A DNA stretch of 64,000 bases from Bradyrhizobium sp. B124. GTDB lineage: Bacteria > Pseudomonadota > Alphaproteobacteria > Rhizobiales > Xanthobacteraceae. How positions within the stretch are numbered: position 1 is the stretch's first letter; each line of letters opens with the position of its first letter. The notes under the pieces are model-generated. The model had not been told where the DNA came from. It did not search any database and worked only from the letters and a program-made list of their open reading frames with translations. The stretch is taken from the NCBI RefSeq assembly GCF_038967635.1, contig NZ_CP152413.1, positions 1,426,001-1,490,000 of the forward strand, written 5' to 3'. Shown piece by piece: positions 51,105-60,930 of the stretch. Both the position numbers and the translations under genes were made by a program.

Positions 51105-51308
51105 ATGGGACAAATCCGCCGCCGCGTGAAGCAAGCCGATACGCTCGAAATCCGGCTCACGCAGGGAGCGAAAGAACTTCGCGACCGTGCCGGGCAACTT
51201 CCCGCTGGTCGAGACCGTGACGCGCTGCTCCAGCGAGCGCAGCATAATGAAGCCGCCGCGCACATGTCGGAATGGCTGATGTCCCCAAGTCAACGGACGC
51301 CCATCTAG
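51105..51308 (+). CDS. Small helical protein
   Basis: ATG 51105 gives 67 residues: MGQIRRRVKQADTLEIRLTQ, GAKELRDRAGQLPAGRDRDA, LLQRAQHNEAAAHMSEWLMS PSQRTPI. The L-x-R-A-x-x-x-E-x-AAHMSEWL pattern is one I know from many short Bradyrhizobium proteins of unknown role. It ends ten bases before the next small gene. Confidence 0.7.
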   Translation: MGQIRRRVKQADTLEIRLTQGAKELRDRAGQLPAGRDRDALLQRAQHNEAAAHMSEWLMSPSQRTPI

Positions 51309-51318
51309 GAGGGCGACG

Positions 51319-51441
51319 ATGCAGGCGAACCATCACCGCAACCATCATCATTTCGACGGCGTGGAGCTTGCCTTTGTCGGCGCTGCGGTGGTGTCGCTGA
51401 TGGCCCTGCTCGCCAGCGTGGCGTGGCTCCTGCTGCGGTGA
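51319..51441 (+). CDS. Tiny membrane protein with His-rich N-terminus
   Basis: GGAGGG precedes ATG 51319. The 40-residue peptide reads MQANHHRNHHHFDGVELAFV, GAAVVSLMALLASVAWLLLR: a His-rich head followed by one membrane span. The His cluster may bind metal. A terminator follows 12 bases after the stop, so it ends the transcript that starts with the 67-residue gene. Confidence 0.65.
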   Translation: MQANHHRNHHHFDGVELAFVGAAVVSLMALLASVAWLLLR

Positions 51442-51453
51442 GCAATCGAATCG

Positions 51454-51483
51454 AAAAGGACCGTCACACGGGCGGTCCTTTTC
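51454..51483 (+). terminator. Terminator after the tiny membrane protein
   Basis: AAAAGGACCG and CGGTCCTTTT form a 10-bp stem, followed by CTGCC. The A-tract/T-tract symmetry makes it bidirectional. Confidence 0.8.
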
Positions 51484-51794
51484 TGCCGGTTGGAATGGAT
51501 CTGTAAAAACTCAAAAGTTAAAAAGTGCTCTGTAAACAAAAGTAGTGCCGGCAGAGTTGTACTACGGCCATCCTGGCTTGCGATGAAATCCGGATCAGTA
51601 CGGTGTTCCGGCGACGGAACCAGGCCGGCGGCGTTTCCGGACACACAGAGAGCCGCAGAAACCAGGCCGCGTGCTTGACTTGCGCGGCCCCCCTCCCCGC
51701 GACGTGCGGCAAAACAACCCGACGGGCAACTCAGCAAAAACCTGTCAACCGCCTTGCGCAAAAATATTTCGCTTTATCCGAAATACAACTCAGT
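51484..51794. other. AT-richer non-coding stretch
   Basis: No gene seen. The start (51500-51545) is unusually A-rich for this genome. CTGCCGG (51484) and CCGGCAG (51548) bracket it. It ends where the long repeat element begins. Confidence 0.4.
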
Positions 51795-52345
51795 GTATGG
51801 TCTGCCCGTCTCACCCGATCGAGGGGCGCTGCGCATCGTCACGGGTGTTGCGGTGAGATGCGGTGGACGCCGAGCGTGCGACTGACGAAGGCACGCGAAG
51901 CGGACGGTGAAGTCGTGTGGTCCTGACGCCCTAGCGGTAGGTGTCTTTTCGCATTGCGCGATGCGCGTTGTGAAGACGGTGACAAACAAGCCCAGTCTCG
52001 CCGGGGAGAGCACGAAGTAAGCCGTAAGCCATCGCGCAGGGAAAGCCGGATTGCTCCGGTTACACCTGTGGTCCTACCCCCGAGCTTCCTACCCATTGCT
52101 CGGGGCCCATGGGTGCGATCGGCACCCGGCTTTCCCTGCGCCCTCTGCGAGAGAGAGGGCGGAACGAGTTGCAAAACTTCGGACAGATGATGTCGCGAGA
52201 ATGCGAAGCTGCGTCCTCATTCTCACCTCATTCTCAGCTGTCATCGCCCGGCTTGACCGGGCGATCCAGTACGCCGCGGCCTCTCGGCTCAAACACTAGC
52301 GTCTCTGGAATACTGGATCACCCGCATGCGCGGGTGATGACACCG
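51795..52345. repeat. Long dispersed Bradyrhizobium repeat element
   Basis: The segment contains the sub-blocks GGTGAGATGCGGTGGACGCC, GTCGTGTGGTCCTGACGCCC, GAGAGCACGAAGTAAGCCGT, CGCAGGGAAAGCCGG with its inverse CCGGCTTTCCCTGCG, and CGCCCGGCTTGACCGGGCGA TCC, ending with ACTGGATCACCCGCATGCGC GGGTGATGAC. I recognise this as a non-coding element repeated many times in Bradyrhizobium genomes. Small open frames inside it are not genes. Confidence 0.7.
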
Positions 52346-52388
52346 AATAAGCTGTTTGACAGGTGAATCAGGCTACGATGCCAGACCG

Positions 52389-52610
52389 CTACAGCCCGGT
52401 AAACCCGGCCTTCACATGGTCGGTGCTGCCGTCGAGCTGGCGCAGATAGGTCAGACCGCACACGGTCAACCGATGCGTATCGCGCTCGCCCGCCTCGAAC
52501 AGCGTCTGCACGTACTCTCTCACCTTCGCCCGTGCTTCGTCGCTTGCAGCGGACGTGCGGTTGAGCAGCAGATCATACGTCTGCATGATCCGATCGATCG
52601 CGGCTTCCAT
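52389..52610 (-). CDS. Small hypothetical protein
   Basis: The 73-residue protein starts MEAAIDRIMQTYDLLLNRTS and continues AASDEARAKVREYVQTLFEA, GERDTHRLTVCGLTYLRQLD. Mostly helical, no membrane span. It directly follows a second small gene on the same strand with 20 bases between them. No recognised family. Confidence 0.65.
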   Translation of the reverse strand: MEAAIDRIMQTYDLLLNRTSAASDEARAKVREYVQTLFEAGERDTHRLTVCGLTYLRQLDGSTDHVKAGFTGL

Positions 52611-52630
52611 TGATGTCTCCGGGTTGACGC

Positions 52631-52861
52631 TCAGGCGACCACCAGCGTCTCGGCCTCGAACTTCGCGATCGCCTTGTTGGCGAGGCGGAGTCGGTTCAGC
52701 TCACCGCGCTGGAACAGCTTCACGACGATGCCGAGCAGGCGCTCATTGGTGGCGAATGTGTCGGGAATGACGCCGGATTTGCGCAGGTAATTCGACGCGA
52801 TCGCGTAGGCGTCACCGACGACCTCGACGTTCAGCACCTCAATCCCGCGTTCGACCAGCAT
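52631..52861 (-). CDS. Small hypothetical protein
   Basis: The 76-residue product reads MLVERGIEVLNVEVVGDAYA, IASNYLRKSGVIPDTFATNE, RLLGIVVKLFQRGELNRLRL ANKAIAKFEAE. Pattern suggests a compact alpha/beta fold. It is the first gene of a two-gene unit with the 73-residue protein. Similar pairs occur in Bradyrhizobium; function unknown. Confidence 0.65.
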   Translation of the reverse strand: MLVERGIEVLNVEVVGDAYAIASNYLRKSGVIPDTFATNERLLGIVVKLFQRGELNRLRLANKAIAKFEAETLVVA

Positions 52862-52880
52862 ATCCCTGCCTCTCCATCAG

Positions 52881-52926
52881 CGTTTTCAAGCGAAGTGGAC
52901 ACCGGTTCGCGTGAAGAGAACGCGCC
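52881..52926. repeat. Dispersed Bradyrhizobium repeat, copy 2
   Basis: GCGTTTTCAAGCGAAGTGGA CACCGGTTCGCGTGAAGAGA ACGCG is the inverse of the element at 27691-27743 with few differences. It lies upstream of the two-gene unit. Confidence 0.7.
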
Positions 52927-53147
52927 CAATTAAAGGATTGCAGCGTCATGAGGTCCAATTGGTCCTCATGATGCCCGGGCTAACGGATAAGCCGCAGGGA
53001 ACGCCTTGGTTCCTCGCCGGGACCTATTTATTTTCGCAGGTGCAGCACGAAAAACGCATCGGCCGGGCATGACCGATGCGTTGACTGGAGGGAGGCTGCC
53101 GGTCTTGTGGGGGGGCCGGCTTGGCCATCAGGCGAAACGAGGAAGGC

Positions 53148-53666
53148 TCAGAGGCGATACAGGATCTGGTCGGTCCAGAAGCGCTCGAGGCGGTGCAGCG
53201 ACTTGTTGAGACTCGCGAATTCCTCGTTCGAGATGCCGCCGACCTGCTCGACCGTCTTGACGTGCTTCTGATAGAGCGCATCGACGATCTTGCGGACTTC
53301 CTGGCCCTGCGGGGTCAGACGGATGCGGACCGAGCGGCGATCGACGCGCGAGCGCTGGTGATCGAGGAAGCCGAGCTCGACGAGCTTCTTCAGATTGTAG
53401 GAGACGTTGGAGCCGAGATAGTAGCCGCGGGTGCGCAGCTCGCCGGCGGTCAGTTCCTTGTCGCCGATATTGTAGAGGAGCAGCGCCTGCACCGAGTTGA
53501 TGTCGGCGCGGCCACGACGATCGAATTCGTCCTTGATGACGTCGAGGAGCCGGCGATGCAGCCGCTCCACCAAAGTCAGGGCTTCGAGATAGAGCGGCTG
53601 CACCGGAGCTTGACCGGTAGCGCGATCAGCGGCATCCGCCGCCGTTGTCGCAACGGCTTTCATCAT
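53148..53666 (-). CDS. ldtR: MarR-family regulator LdtR
   Basis: ATG 53666 with GGGGAAG upstream gives 172 residues. The winged helix is complete: DINSVQALLLYNIGDKELTA, GELRTRGYYLGSNVSYNLKK, LVELGFLDHQRSRVDRRSVR. Long N- and C-terminal helices make the MarR dimer. The GELRTRGYYLGSNVSYNLKK segment is characteristic of LdtR, which in Rhizobiales controls an L,D-transpeptidase and stress tolerance. Its conserved neighbours here are DUF6163 and hemB. Confidence 0.88.
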   Translation of the reverse strand: MMKAVATTAADAADRATGQAPVQPLYLEALTLVERLHRRLLDVIKDEFDRRGRADINSVQALLLYNIGDKELTAGELRTRGYYLGSNVSYNLKKLVELGFLDHQRSRVDRRSVRIRLTPQGQEVRKIVDALYQKHVKTVEQVGGISNEEFASLNKSLHRLERFWTDQILYRL

Positions 53667-54331
53667 GACACTTCCCCTGTTTGTCGTTTTTATCGACTTT
53701 ATTTCGACGAAACTTGTGTCCCGCCTGATAGGTCCAACGTAAGGGGGGCCGTTTGAATATCCGCTTAAATAAGAGAATAAAGAGATCATGAATTTAAGAC
53801 AGTGAATCGTGGATTAAGCCCATGGATCAAGGACTTTTCGCAACTGTTCATTGACGGTGGCGGGCCCTTGTTCACGCTTCGTGTGCCTCACCTGTCACAT
53901 TCGGAAACAGCAGCGTCTGAATTCGAAACGGTGGCGTAACGGGTATGAGGGAACCCTTTACGGTGACCGATCGGTTACCGGAAAATTCTTCGAAAATTTT
54001 ATGGGAGTGCCTCGGGGCGGGACGCGTGGGATGCGCGCAAGCGGCCCCCGTTCGTCGCCGCGGCAGATCGGTTCCGCCGTCGGCCCGCGCAAAGCCGGCC
54101 GGCACACGCGCCGAGATCCGGTGAAATGGGTCCCGACGGCAGGTCCCGCAAAGGCGCTGCCGCGATGGGACGCCTTAAATGGGGATGCGATCTGTGGCAT
54201 CCACCTAGCAGAACCAGCGACGCTGTCTTCTCGTTGCGCGCACGACTGGCAAATATTGGCTGTCACCGTCAGCTCTTCGCCGCGCTGTCGCAGCCAGGCA
54301 ACAGTGCTCAAGCCATCGCGGTGCGCAAGGC
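53667..54331. other. Long non-coding stretch between ldtR and the DUF6163 gene
   Basis: About 660 bases. It holds the ldtR promoter near 53700-53800, which is rich in A+T and contains TTTTTATCGACTTTATTTCG and TTAAATAAGAGAATAAAGAG. A small inverted repeat CGGTGACCGATCGGTTACCG lies at 53960-53979. Several open frames in 53850-54420 lack coding-like features. Confidence 0.45.
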
Positions 54332-54793
54332 CTATGGCGGGCGTTCGCGCGCCGACATCCAGGCCAGCGCCAGATAAGCCGCGAGCATCACGGCCTCGAG
54401 CCCGACCACGGTGAGGCTGCCGCCATAGATGCCCGGAAACATCAGCTCGATGACGGCCATCGACACCACGGTGGTCAACCAGACCACGGCGCCCCACGGC
54501 GTCGCAAGCCAGAGCCCGACGGCGGCGACGAGCTCGATGACGGCGAAATAGATCGTGGCGGTCTGCCAGGCCATCGACTGGTTCTCGAAGGCCTCCTCCT
54601 CGCCGCCGACGAAGCCCGTCACCTGGGCCCAGTGATAAAGGCCCTTGGCGACCGAGACGACGGCCATGATGCGCAGGAAGATGACAAGGCGCCGCGTCCA
54701 CGCATTGTCGTCCGGCTCGATCCGGTCGGACGAGATCGCGCTCACCGAGATGGCGTTGTCCCGCGCCTGATCGCGTGCAGAGGTGTCAGACAT
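54332..54793 (-). CDS. DUF6163-type membrane protein
   Basis: The 153-residue protein has a charged 35-residue N-terminus and four membrane spans: VIFLRIMAVVSVAKGLYHWA, TATIYFAVIELVAAVGLWLA, VVWLTTVVSMAVIELMFPGI and VGLEAVMLAAYLALAWMSA. The fold resembles DoxX-like four-helix proteins. Between ldtR and hemB this is the usual content in Bradyrhizobium. Function unknown. Confidence 0.75.
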   Translation of the reverse strand: MSDTSARDQARDNAISVSAISSDRIEPDDNAWTRRLVIFLRIMAVVSVAKGLYHWAQVTGFVGGEEEAFENQSMAWQTATIYFAVIELVAAVGLWLATPWGAVVWLTTVVSMAVIELMFPGIYGGSLTVVGLEAVMLAAYLALAWMSARERPP

Positions 54794-54960
54794 CCGAATC
54801 GCCGCATGGCGGCCGCAAAATGGGGTTCATGGCGCAGTCTTGGCCCGCCGGGGGCCCAAAATCAATCGCCGTTGCGGCAGATCAAGGGCGTCAAGGGTGC
54901 AACAAGGGTGCAACAGGGCTGCAATAGCGGCGCAATGACGGCGCCCCTGACAGGTGCTAG

Positions 54961-56076
<1,116 letters not shown>

Positions 56077-56081
56077 CGGCG

Positions 56082-56721
56082 CTATGCGGGTCCGGCCGGC
56101 GCGGCTGGACGTGGACCGCAGAGCGGGCGCAGCGCCTCGCGCTCGTCCTGCGACAGCACCCTCAGCGGGTAGATCGGTTCATTTGTCTCGCGCTTGAAGA
56201 ACGGATGCGGCCAGGCCTTGCCGCGCAGGCGCCAGCCCAACACCTTGCCGATCGCGCGCAGGATCAGCGGCAGGTTGAAGCCGGTCGATCCCTTCGGAGC
56301 TTCGCCGATCGCATATTTGCCGAGGATTGCGCCGGTTGGCCTGCCGAACACCTCGTCCACGCGCACCGCGCCGCCGTCGAAGGCCTGCGCCACGATTCCG
56401 ACGAACGGGACGGCAGGTGTCAGCGAGTTGCCCACCGGCGAATTGCAGCAGGTGGTGTGCCATCGGTACAGCCCTTTGGGGCGTCAGGCGCAGCCCGGCG
56501 ATCCTGTCATGCCCCTGCACGAAACTGAGCGACGCCGGGGCGACCTGGACGATGTCGGTACCGCCGTGGACATCGAGCAGATCGGCCCGGCCGATCCGGT
56601 GCATGAACGCCTGGCAGTCGTCGCAGTAGCAGACGACGCGGTTGGCGGCCGTCGGCGCGGCGTTCGTGACCACACCCCGAACCTCGCCACAGCGGCAGCG
56701 CAACCCGATCTGTGTGCCCAT
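56082..56721 (-). pseudogene. GFA-like (DUF6151) protein interrupted by a frameshift
   Basis: The first part, from ATG 56721, reads MGTQIGLRCRCGEVRGVVTN AAP and VVCYCDDCQAFMHRIGRADL, with the CxCG and CYCDDC zinc ligands of the glutathione-dependent formaldehyde-activating fold. After AGLRLTP the reading frame must shift to continue KGLYRWHTTCCNSPVGNSLT PAVPFVGIVAQAFDGG, which contains the last ligands. An extra base in the GGGG run at 56478-56481 would explain it. Either a real decay or a sequencing error. Confidence 0.8.
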
Positions 56722-56878
56722 CTGTCCCCCGCCGTCACGCAACCGCCAGCCTACACCGAGGCGGGCGGTTTCGGCCGCCGAATCGCCGGAATATTTCGGC
56801 TAGTTAATGTTCGCGCGGACTTGGCAGGCGAGCCTCGTGCTCCCATGTCCTGCGCGGGAGTTTCATCGGAGGTTGGTC

Positions 56879-57421
56879 ATGTCTTACGGCAATGACAGCG
56901 GCACCTGGCGCAACGACGGCGGCGTTCCGCCGCACGCGTTCGATCCGTTGATGCAGCCGGAACTGTTCCGCGGCGTGCTGACGCGGCGTATCTTTGCGTT
57001 CCTGATCGACCTCTTCGTGCTGTCGGTGCCGGTGATCCTGGCGGTGATCTTCATCGCGATCTTCGGCGTCGTCACGCTCGGCCTCGGCTGGGCGCTGTTC
57101 TGGCTGGTGTCGCCCGCTTCGATCGTCTGGGCCATCGTCTATTACGGCGCCTCGATCGGCGGGCAGCACTCGGCCACGGTTGGCATGCGCATGATGGATC
57201 TGGAACTGCGCACCTGGTACGGCGCGCGCGGCTATTTCGTGCTCGGCGCCACCCACGCGGTGCTGTTCTGGGTGACGATCTCGTTCCTGTCGCCGCTGGT
57301 GCTGCTGGTCGGACTCCTCAACGGCCGCCGCCGGCTGCTGCACGACATCATCCTCGGAACCGTCATGATCAACAGCTCGGTCCGGACCCAGGTCACCCCG
57401 GCCGCGCGGGCCTCTTATTAG
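56879..57421 (+). CDS. RDD-family membrane protein
   Basis: GGAGG lies ten bases before ATG 56879; 180 residues. The RDD motif appears as LTRRIFAFLIDLFVLSVPVI, with R, D, D positions in the first span. Further spans: LAVIFIAIFGVVTLGLGWAL FWL and LGATHAVLFWVTISFLSPLV LLVG; between them GGQHSATVGMRMMDLELRTW and at the end RRRLLHDIILGTVMI, the family closing block. Transport role unknown. Confidence 0.88.
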   Translation: MSYGNDSGTWRNDGGVPPHAFDPLMQPELFRGVLTRRIFAFLIDLFVLSVPVILAVIFIAIFGVVTLGLGWALFWLVSPASIVWAIVYYGASIGGQHSATVGMRMMDLELRTWYGARGYFVLGATHAVLFWVTISFLSPLVLLVGLLNGRRRLLHDIILGTVMINSSVRTQVTPAARASY

Positions 57422-57507
57422 GCCCGCCTAAACCAATTGACCGTTAGCCTCCGGGGGGCGATGCTAACTCGGCTGCCTGTATTGTATGTGGAGCCCGACG
57501 ATCAGAC

Positions 57508-58284
57508 GTGACCCAGCACTCGCGTGATACCCCCCAGTTCTATCTGACGGCGCCCTCACCCTGCCCCTATCTGCCGGGCCGGCATGAGCGGAAGGTTTTC
57601 ACGCACCTGGTTGGCGACAAAGCGGGCGATCTCAACGACTTGCTGACCCATGGCGGCTTCCGCCGGAGCCAGTCGATCGCCTACCGCCCGGCCTGCGACG
57701 CCTGCCGGGCCTGCGTCTCGGTCCGGGTCGTCGCCAACGAATTCCGTCCCTCCCGCAACTTCCGCAAGGTGCTGGCCCGCAACGCCGACATCATCGGCGA
57801 GCAGCGCACGGCGGTCCCGACCTCGGAGCAATATTCGGTCTTCCGTGCCTATCTCGACCGCCGCCACCGCAACGGCGGCATGGCCGACATGACCGTGCTG
57901 GACTACGCGATGATGGTCGAGGACAGCCATGTCGAGACCCGGATCATCGAGTACCGCAAGCGCAATGCCGACAGCGCCATCACCGGCCGCGGCGACGAGC
58001 TGATGGCGGTGGCGCTGACCGACGTGCTCAGCGACGGGCTGTCGATGGTCTATTCGTTCTTCGAGCCGGGGCTTGAGGCCCGCTCGCTCGGCACCTTCAT
58101 GATCCTCGACCACATCGCCCGCGCCCGCCGGCAGGGCCTGCCCTACGTCTATCTCGGCTACTGGATCGAGGGCTCCAAGAAGATGGACTACAAGGGCCGC
58201 TTCCTGCCCCAGCAGCGGCTCGCGCCGTCGGGCTGGCTGCGCGTCGACGCGTCAGGCGAGGCGCTGGCCGAGCCGCAGGACTAG
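57508..58284 (+). CDS. bpt: Aspartate/glutamate leucyltransferase
   Basis: Adds Leu to N-terminal Asp/Glu of proteins, marking them for ClpAP decay. GTG start, 258 residues. Family blocks: [44 protein letters not shown] with the Cys pair, [11 protein letters not shown], then [20 protein letters not shown] and [21 protein letters not shown]. Bacterial Bpt length is matched. Confidence 0.93.
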   Translation: MTQHSRDTPQFYLTAPSPCPYLPGRHERKVFTHLVGDKAGDLNDLLTHGGFRRSQSIAYRPACDACRACVSVRVVANEFRPSRNFRKVLARNADIIGEQRTAVPTSEQYSVFRAYLDRRHRNGGMADMTVLDYAMMVEDSHVETRIIEYRKRNADSAITGRGDELMAVALTDVLSDGLSMVYSFFEPGLEARSLGTFMILDHIARARRQGLPYVYLGYWIEGSKKMDYKGRFLPQQRLAPSGWLRVDASGEALAEPQD

Positions 58285-58304
58285 CGCCTCTTCAGTCAGG
58301 CGCT

Positions 58305-59678
58305 CTAGGTGCCGAAGATCGTATCGATCAGCAGCTTCACGTTCAGGATCACGATCAGGCCGGCGACGATCCATGCTGCCACCGCAACGGGGCGCGAAAT
58401 CGCGAACGCGCCCATCTTGCGCTTGTCGGACACGAAGCGCACCAGCGGGATCACCGCGAACGGCAGCTGCATCGACAGCACGACCTGGCTGAACACCAAA
58501 AGCTGCGCGGTGCCGCTCTCGCCATAGAGCGCCGCCACCACGATGACCGGCACGATCGCGATGCCGCGGGTCACCAGCCGCTGCAGCCAGTCGGGCAGCT
58601 TGAGGTCGAGAAAGCCCTGCATCACGATCTGGCCGGCGAGCGTTGCAGTCACCGTCGAGTTCAGGCCAGAGGCGAGCAGCGCCACGGCAAACAGCGTCGA
58701 GGCGATGCCGAGGCCGAGCAGCGGCGACAGCAGCTCGAAAGCCTGGTCGATCTCGGCGACATCAGAGTGGCCGCTCTTGTGGAAGGTCGCGGCCGCCAGC
58801 ACCAGGATCGCGGCGTTGACGAACAGTGCCAGCATCAGCGCGATGGTGGAGTCGGTGGTCGCCCATTTGATCGCGTCGCGCCGGCCCTCCTCGGTGCGCG
58901 GATAGGCCCGGGTCTGCACGATCGAGGAGTGCAGATAGAGGTTATGCGGCATCACGGTGGCGCCGATGATGCCGATCGCGATGTAGAGCATCTCCGGATT
59001 GGTGACGATCTCGCGCGACGGCATGAAGCCGCCGATCACGCCGGCAATCGGCGGCGCGGCAGCGGCGATCTGGACCACGAAGCAGACCGCGATGACGATC
59101 AGGAGCGCGATCACGAAGGCCTCGAGGAAACGGAAGCCGCGGTTCATCAGGAGCAGCAGCAGGAACGCATCGAGCGCCGCAAGCAGCGCGCCGCCGATCA
59201 GGGGAATGCCGAACAGCAGCTTGAGTGCGATCGCAGTGCCGATCACCTCGGCGAGGTCGCAGGCGATGATCGCGGCTTCGCAGGCGAGCCACAGCAGCAA
59301 ATTCACCGGCCGCGAATAGGTCGCGCGGCAGGCCTGTGCCAGGTCGCGGTCGGTCGCGATGCCGAGCCGGGCCGAAAGCGCCTGCAGCAGGATCGCCATC
59401 AGGTTGGAGAGCAAGATGACCGACAGCAGCGTGTAGCCAAACTTCGATCCGCCCGCGAGGTCGGTCGCCCAATTGCCGGGGTCCATATAGCCGACCGAGA
59501 CCAGGTAGCCCGGCCCGGCGAAAGCCAACAGCCGCCGCCACCACACGCCCGTGCTCGGCACCGCAACGGTCGCGTTCACCTCGGGCAGGCTGCGCGCATG
59601 GCCGGCATCGCCCCGCCAGCCATCTGGCACGGCGTCAGGAGCAGAAACGGAAGACATTTCAGGAGTCCGAGCGTCCAT
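58305..59678 (-). CDS. mntH: Nramp manganese transporter MntH
   Basis: Proton-coupled Mn(II) importer. 457 residues, 11 spans. The metal-binding DPGN motif stands in [20 protein letters not shown] and the M-P-H motif in [40 protein letters not shown] is a conserved span. The first 45 residues are a non-conserved polar extension. A Mur-like box lies directly upstream. In Bradyrhizobium MntH is the main manganese importer. Confidence 0.94.
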   Translation of the reverse strand: MDARTPEMSSVSAPDAVPDGWRGDAGHARSLPEVNATVAVPSTGVWWRRLLAFAGPGYLVSVGYMDPGNWATDLAGGSKFGYTLLSVILLSNLMAILLQALSARLGIATDRDLAQACRATYSRPVNLLLWLACEAAIIACDLAEVIGTAIALKLLFGIPLIGGALLAALDAFLLLLLMNRGFRFLEAFVIALLIVIAVCFVVQIAAAAPPIAGVIGGFMPSREIVTNPEMLYIAIGIIGATVMPHNLYLHSSIVQTRAYPRTEEGRRDAIKWATTDSTIALMLALFVNAAILVLAAATFHKSGHSDVAEIDQAFELLSPLLGLGIASTLFAVALLASGLNSTVTATLAGQIVMQGFLDLKLPDWLQRLVTRGIAIVPVIVVAALYGESGTAQLLVFSQVVLSMQLPFAVIPLVRFVSDKRKMGAFAISRPVAVAAWIVAGLIVILNVKLLIDTIFGT

Positions 59679-59707
59679 TCGAGAAGCATGACCGATCCCT
59701 CCCGTTA

Positions 59708-59730
59708 TTGCAACTCATTTGCAACTGCAT
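59708..59730 (-). promoter_or_regulatory. Mur/Fur-type box upstream of mntH
   Basis: On the minus strand ATGCAGTTGCAAATGAGTTG CAA contains two TTGCAA units spaced as in known rhizobial Mur boxes (TGCAA repeats). It starts 30 bases upstream of the mntH start codon. Mn-dependent repression by Mur is the expected effect. Confidence 0.6.
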
Positions 59731-59765
59731 CTAGGCTCACGAAAATGATACCGACTGCCTGTCTT

Positions 59766-59790
59766 GTAAAGTACTCAGGAAGTGCTTTAC
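59766..59790. promoter_or_regulatory. 25-bp palindrome upstream of the PspA fusion gene
   Basis: GTAAAGTACT (59766-59775) and AGTGCTTTAC (59781-59790) are inverted with nine of ten matches around CAGGA. It ends nine bases before the ATG at 59800, where a repressor would block initiation. No -10 box is clear between them. Confidence 0.6.
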
Positions 59791-59799
59791 GTTAGACGC

Positions 59800-60930
59800 A
59801 TGATCAAGCTATCCGTCGAGACGCCAACCGCAACGCTGCGTTACGCCCTCGCCCCCTACCCGTCGGGCATCGAGGCGATCGAGGCGACCTTTGCGGCCTA
59901 CGACCGGATGATGGCGATCCTCGCCGAGGTCGCCCCCGTCGGCGCCAACCTCGTCTCGCTGCACGCCCAGGCCTACGAGAAGATCCGCAAGGAAACCGGC
60001 CTGCCCGCACGGCTGGTGACGCTCGGCCTGCGCGACCGCGCCAACTACATCGCAGGCGCCGCCGTCCGCCGGATACCGCTCGACGACAAGTTGTTTGCGA
60101 TCAAGGGGCCAACTTCACTGACCATTAGCACTGTCAGCGGACGCGTCTTGGTGCCGTTCGACGTGCCGGGATATGTCTCGGGCTGGGAAAGCCCCTTCCC
60201 GGCGCATTTGATCTCGGATGGACGCGGCTACGAAATCCACATCGCCGTCAAATCGAAATCAGCACAACCGGAGGAGAAGACCATGCTTCACGAAGGCATC
60301 CTTGCGCGCATGGGCCGGCTTCTTGCCGCCATCGCCAGCCAGACCATCGACAACGTCGAGAGCAACAACAAGGTCGCGCTGGTCAAGCAGGCGATCCGCG
60401 AGATCGACGCGGGCGCCGACGAAGCGCGCTATGCGCTCGGCAAGTCGCGCGCCGAGGAATTCCGTTTGAAGAGGCGCCGCGAAGAACTGGATACCGAGAC
60501 GACTGCTCTGAACGAGAAGATCCGTCTCGCACTTGCGGAAAGTCGCGAGGATCTCGCGCGCGCCGGCGTCGCACGGCAAATTGACCTGGAGTCGCAGGTG
60601 ATCGCGCTGGAACGCGCGATGGATTTCATCGAACTCGAGATCGACGAGCAGACCAAGGCGCTGCAAGCCATGCTCGGCGCGCGCCGCGAGGCAGAGGCGC
60701 GATTGGCCGATCTCGAACAAAGTCTGATCCGCGAGGCCAAGGACGAAACCAGCCGGAGCCCATCGACGACCAATACATTGAGTGCCGAACGCGCCATGGC
60801 GGCGATCGCCCGGGTTACCGGTGTCCCCGCTGCAAGCGTGCTCGGCGACAAGGAGCTCGACGAACTCGATCGCCTGCACCGCGAAAAGGAAATCGCGGCG
60901 CGGCTTGAAAGGATCAAGTCAGAAAAATGA
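59800..60930 (+). CDS. TnpB N-terminal-like domain fused to a PspA/IM30 protein
   Basis: 376 residues from ATG 59800. Residues 1-155 match the N-terminal part of IS605 OrfB/TnpB: LVSLHAQAYEKIRKETGLPA, RLVTLGLRDRANYIAG, RIPLDDKLFAIKGPTSLTIS TVSGRVLVPF, DGRGYEIHIAV. No DED nuclease or zinc finger follows. Residues 162-376 are a full PspA/IM30: MLHEGILARMGRLLAAIASQ, SNNKVALVKQAIREIDAGAD, then long charged helices. ATG 60283 (Met162) has its own strong site GGAGGAGAAG, so a PspA-only product is likely too. The gene overlaps yqiJ (ATGA). Confidence 0.75.
   Translation: MIKLSVETPTATLRYALAPYPSGIEAIEATFAAYDRMMAILAEVAPVGANLVSLHAQAYEKIRKETGLPARLVTLGLRDRANYIAGAAVRRIPLDDKLFAIKGPTSLTISTVSGRVLVPFDVPGYVSGWESPFPAHLISDGRGYEIHIAVKSKSAQPEEKTMLHEGILARMGRLLAAIASQTIDNVESNNKVALVKQAIREIDAGADEARYALGKSRAEEFRLKRRREELDTETTALNEKIRLALAESREDLARAGVARQIDLESQVIALERAMDFIELEIDEQTKALQAMLGARREAEARLADLEQSLIREAKDETSRSPSTTNTLSAERAMAAIARVTGVPAASVLGDKELDELDRLHREKEIAARLERIKSEK

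Noticed and set aside
51603..52366. Several short frames in the long repeat element
   Set aside because: They belong to a repeated non-coding element and change frame between its sub-blocks.
53851..54414. 187-residue frame between ldtR and DUF6163
   Set aside because: Overlaps the DUF6163 gene antisense, Arg/Ser/Pro-rich, no domain or ribosome site.
59800..60285. RNA-guided nuclease activity in the TnpB-like part
   Set aside because: Only the N-terminal domain is present; no RuvC acidic motif or Cys4 zinc finger follows and no reRNA-like end is seen.
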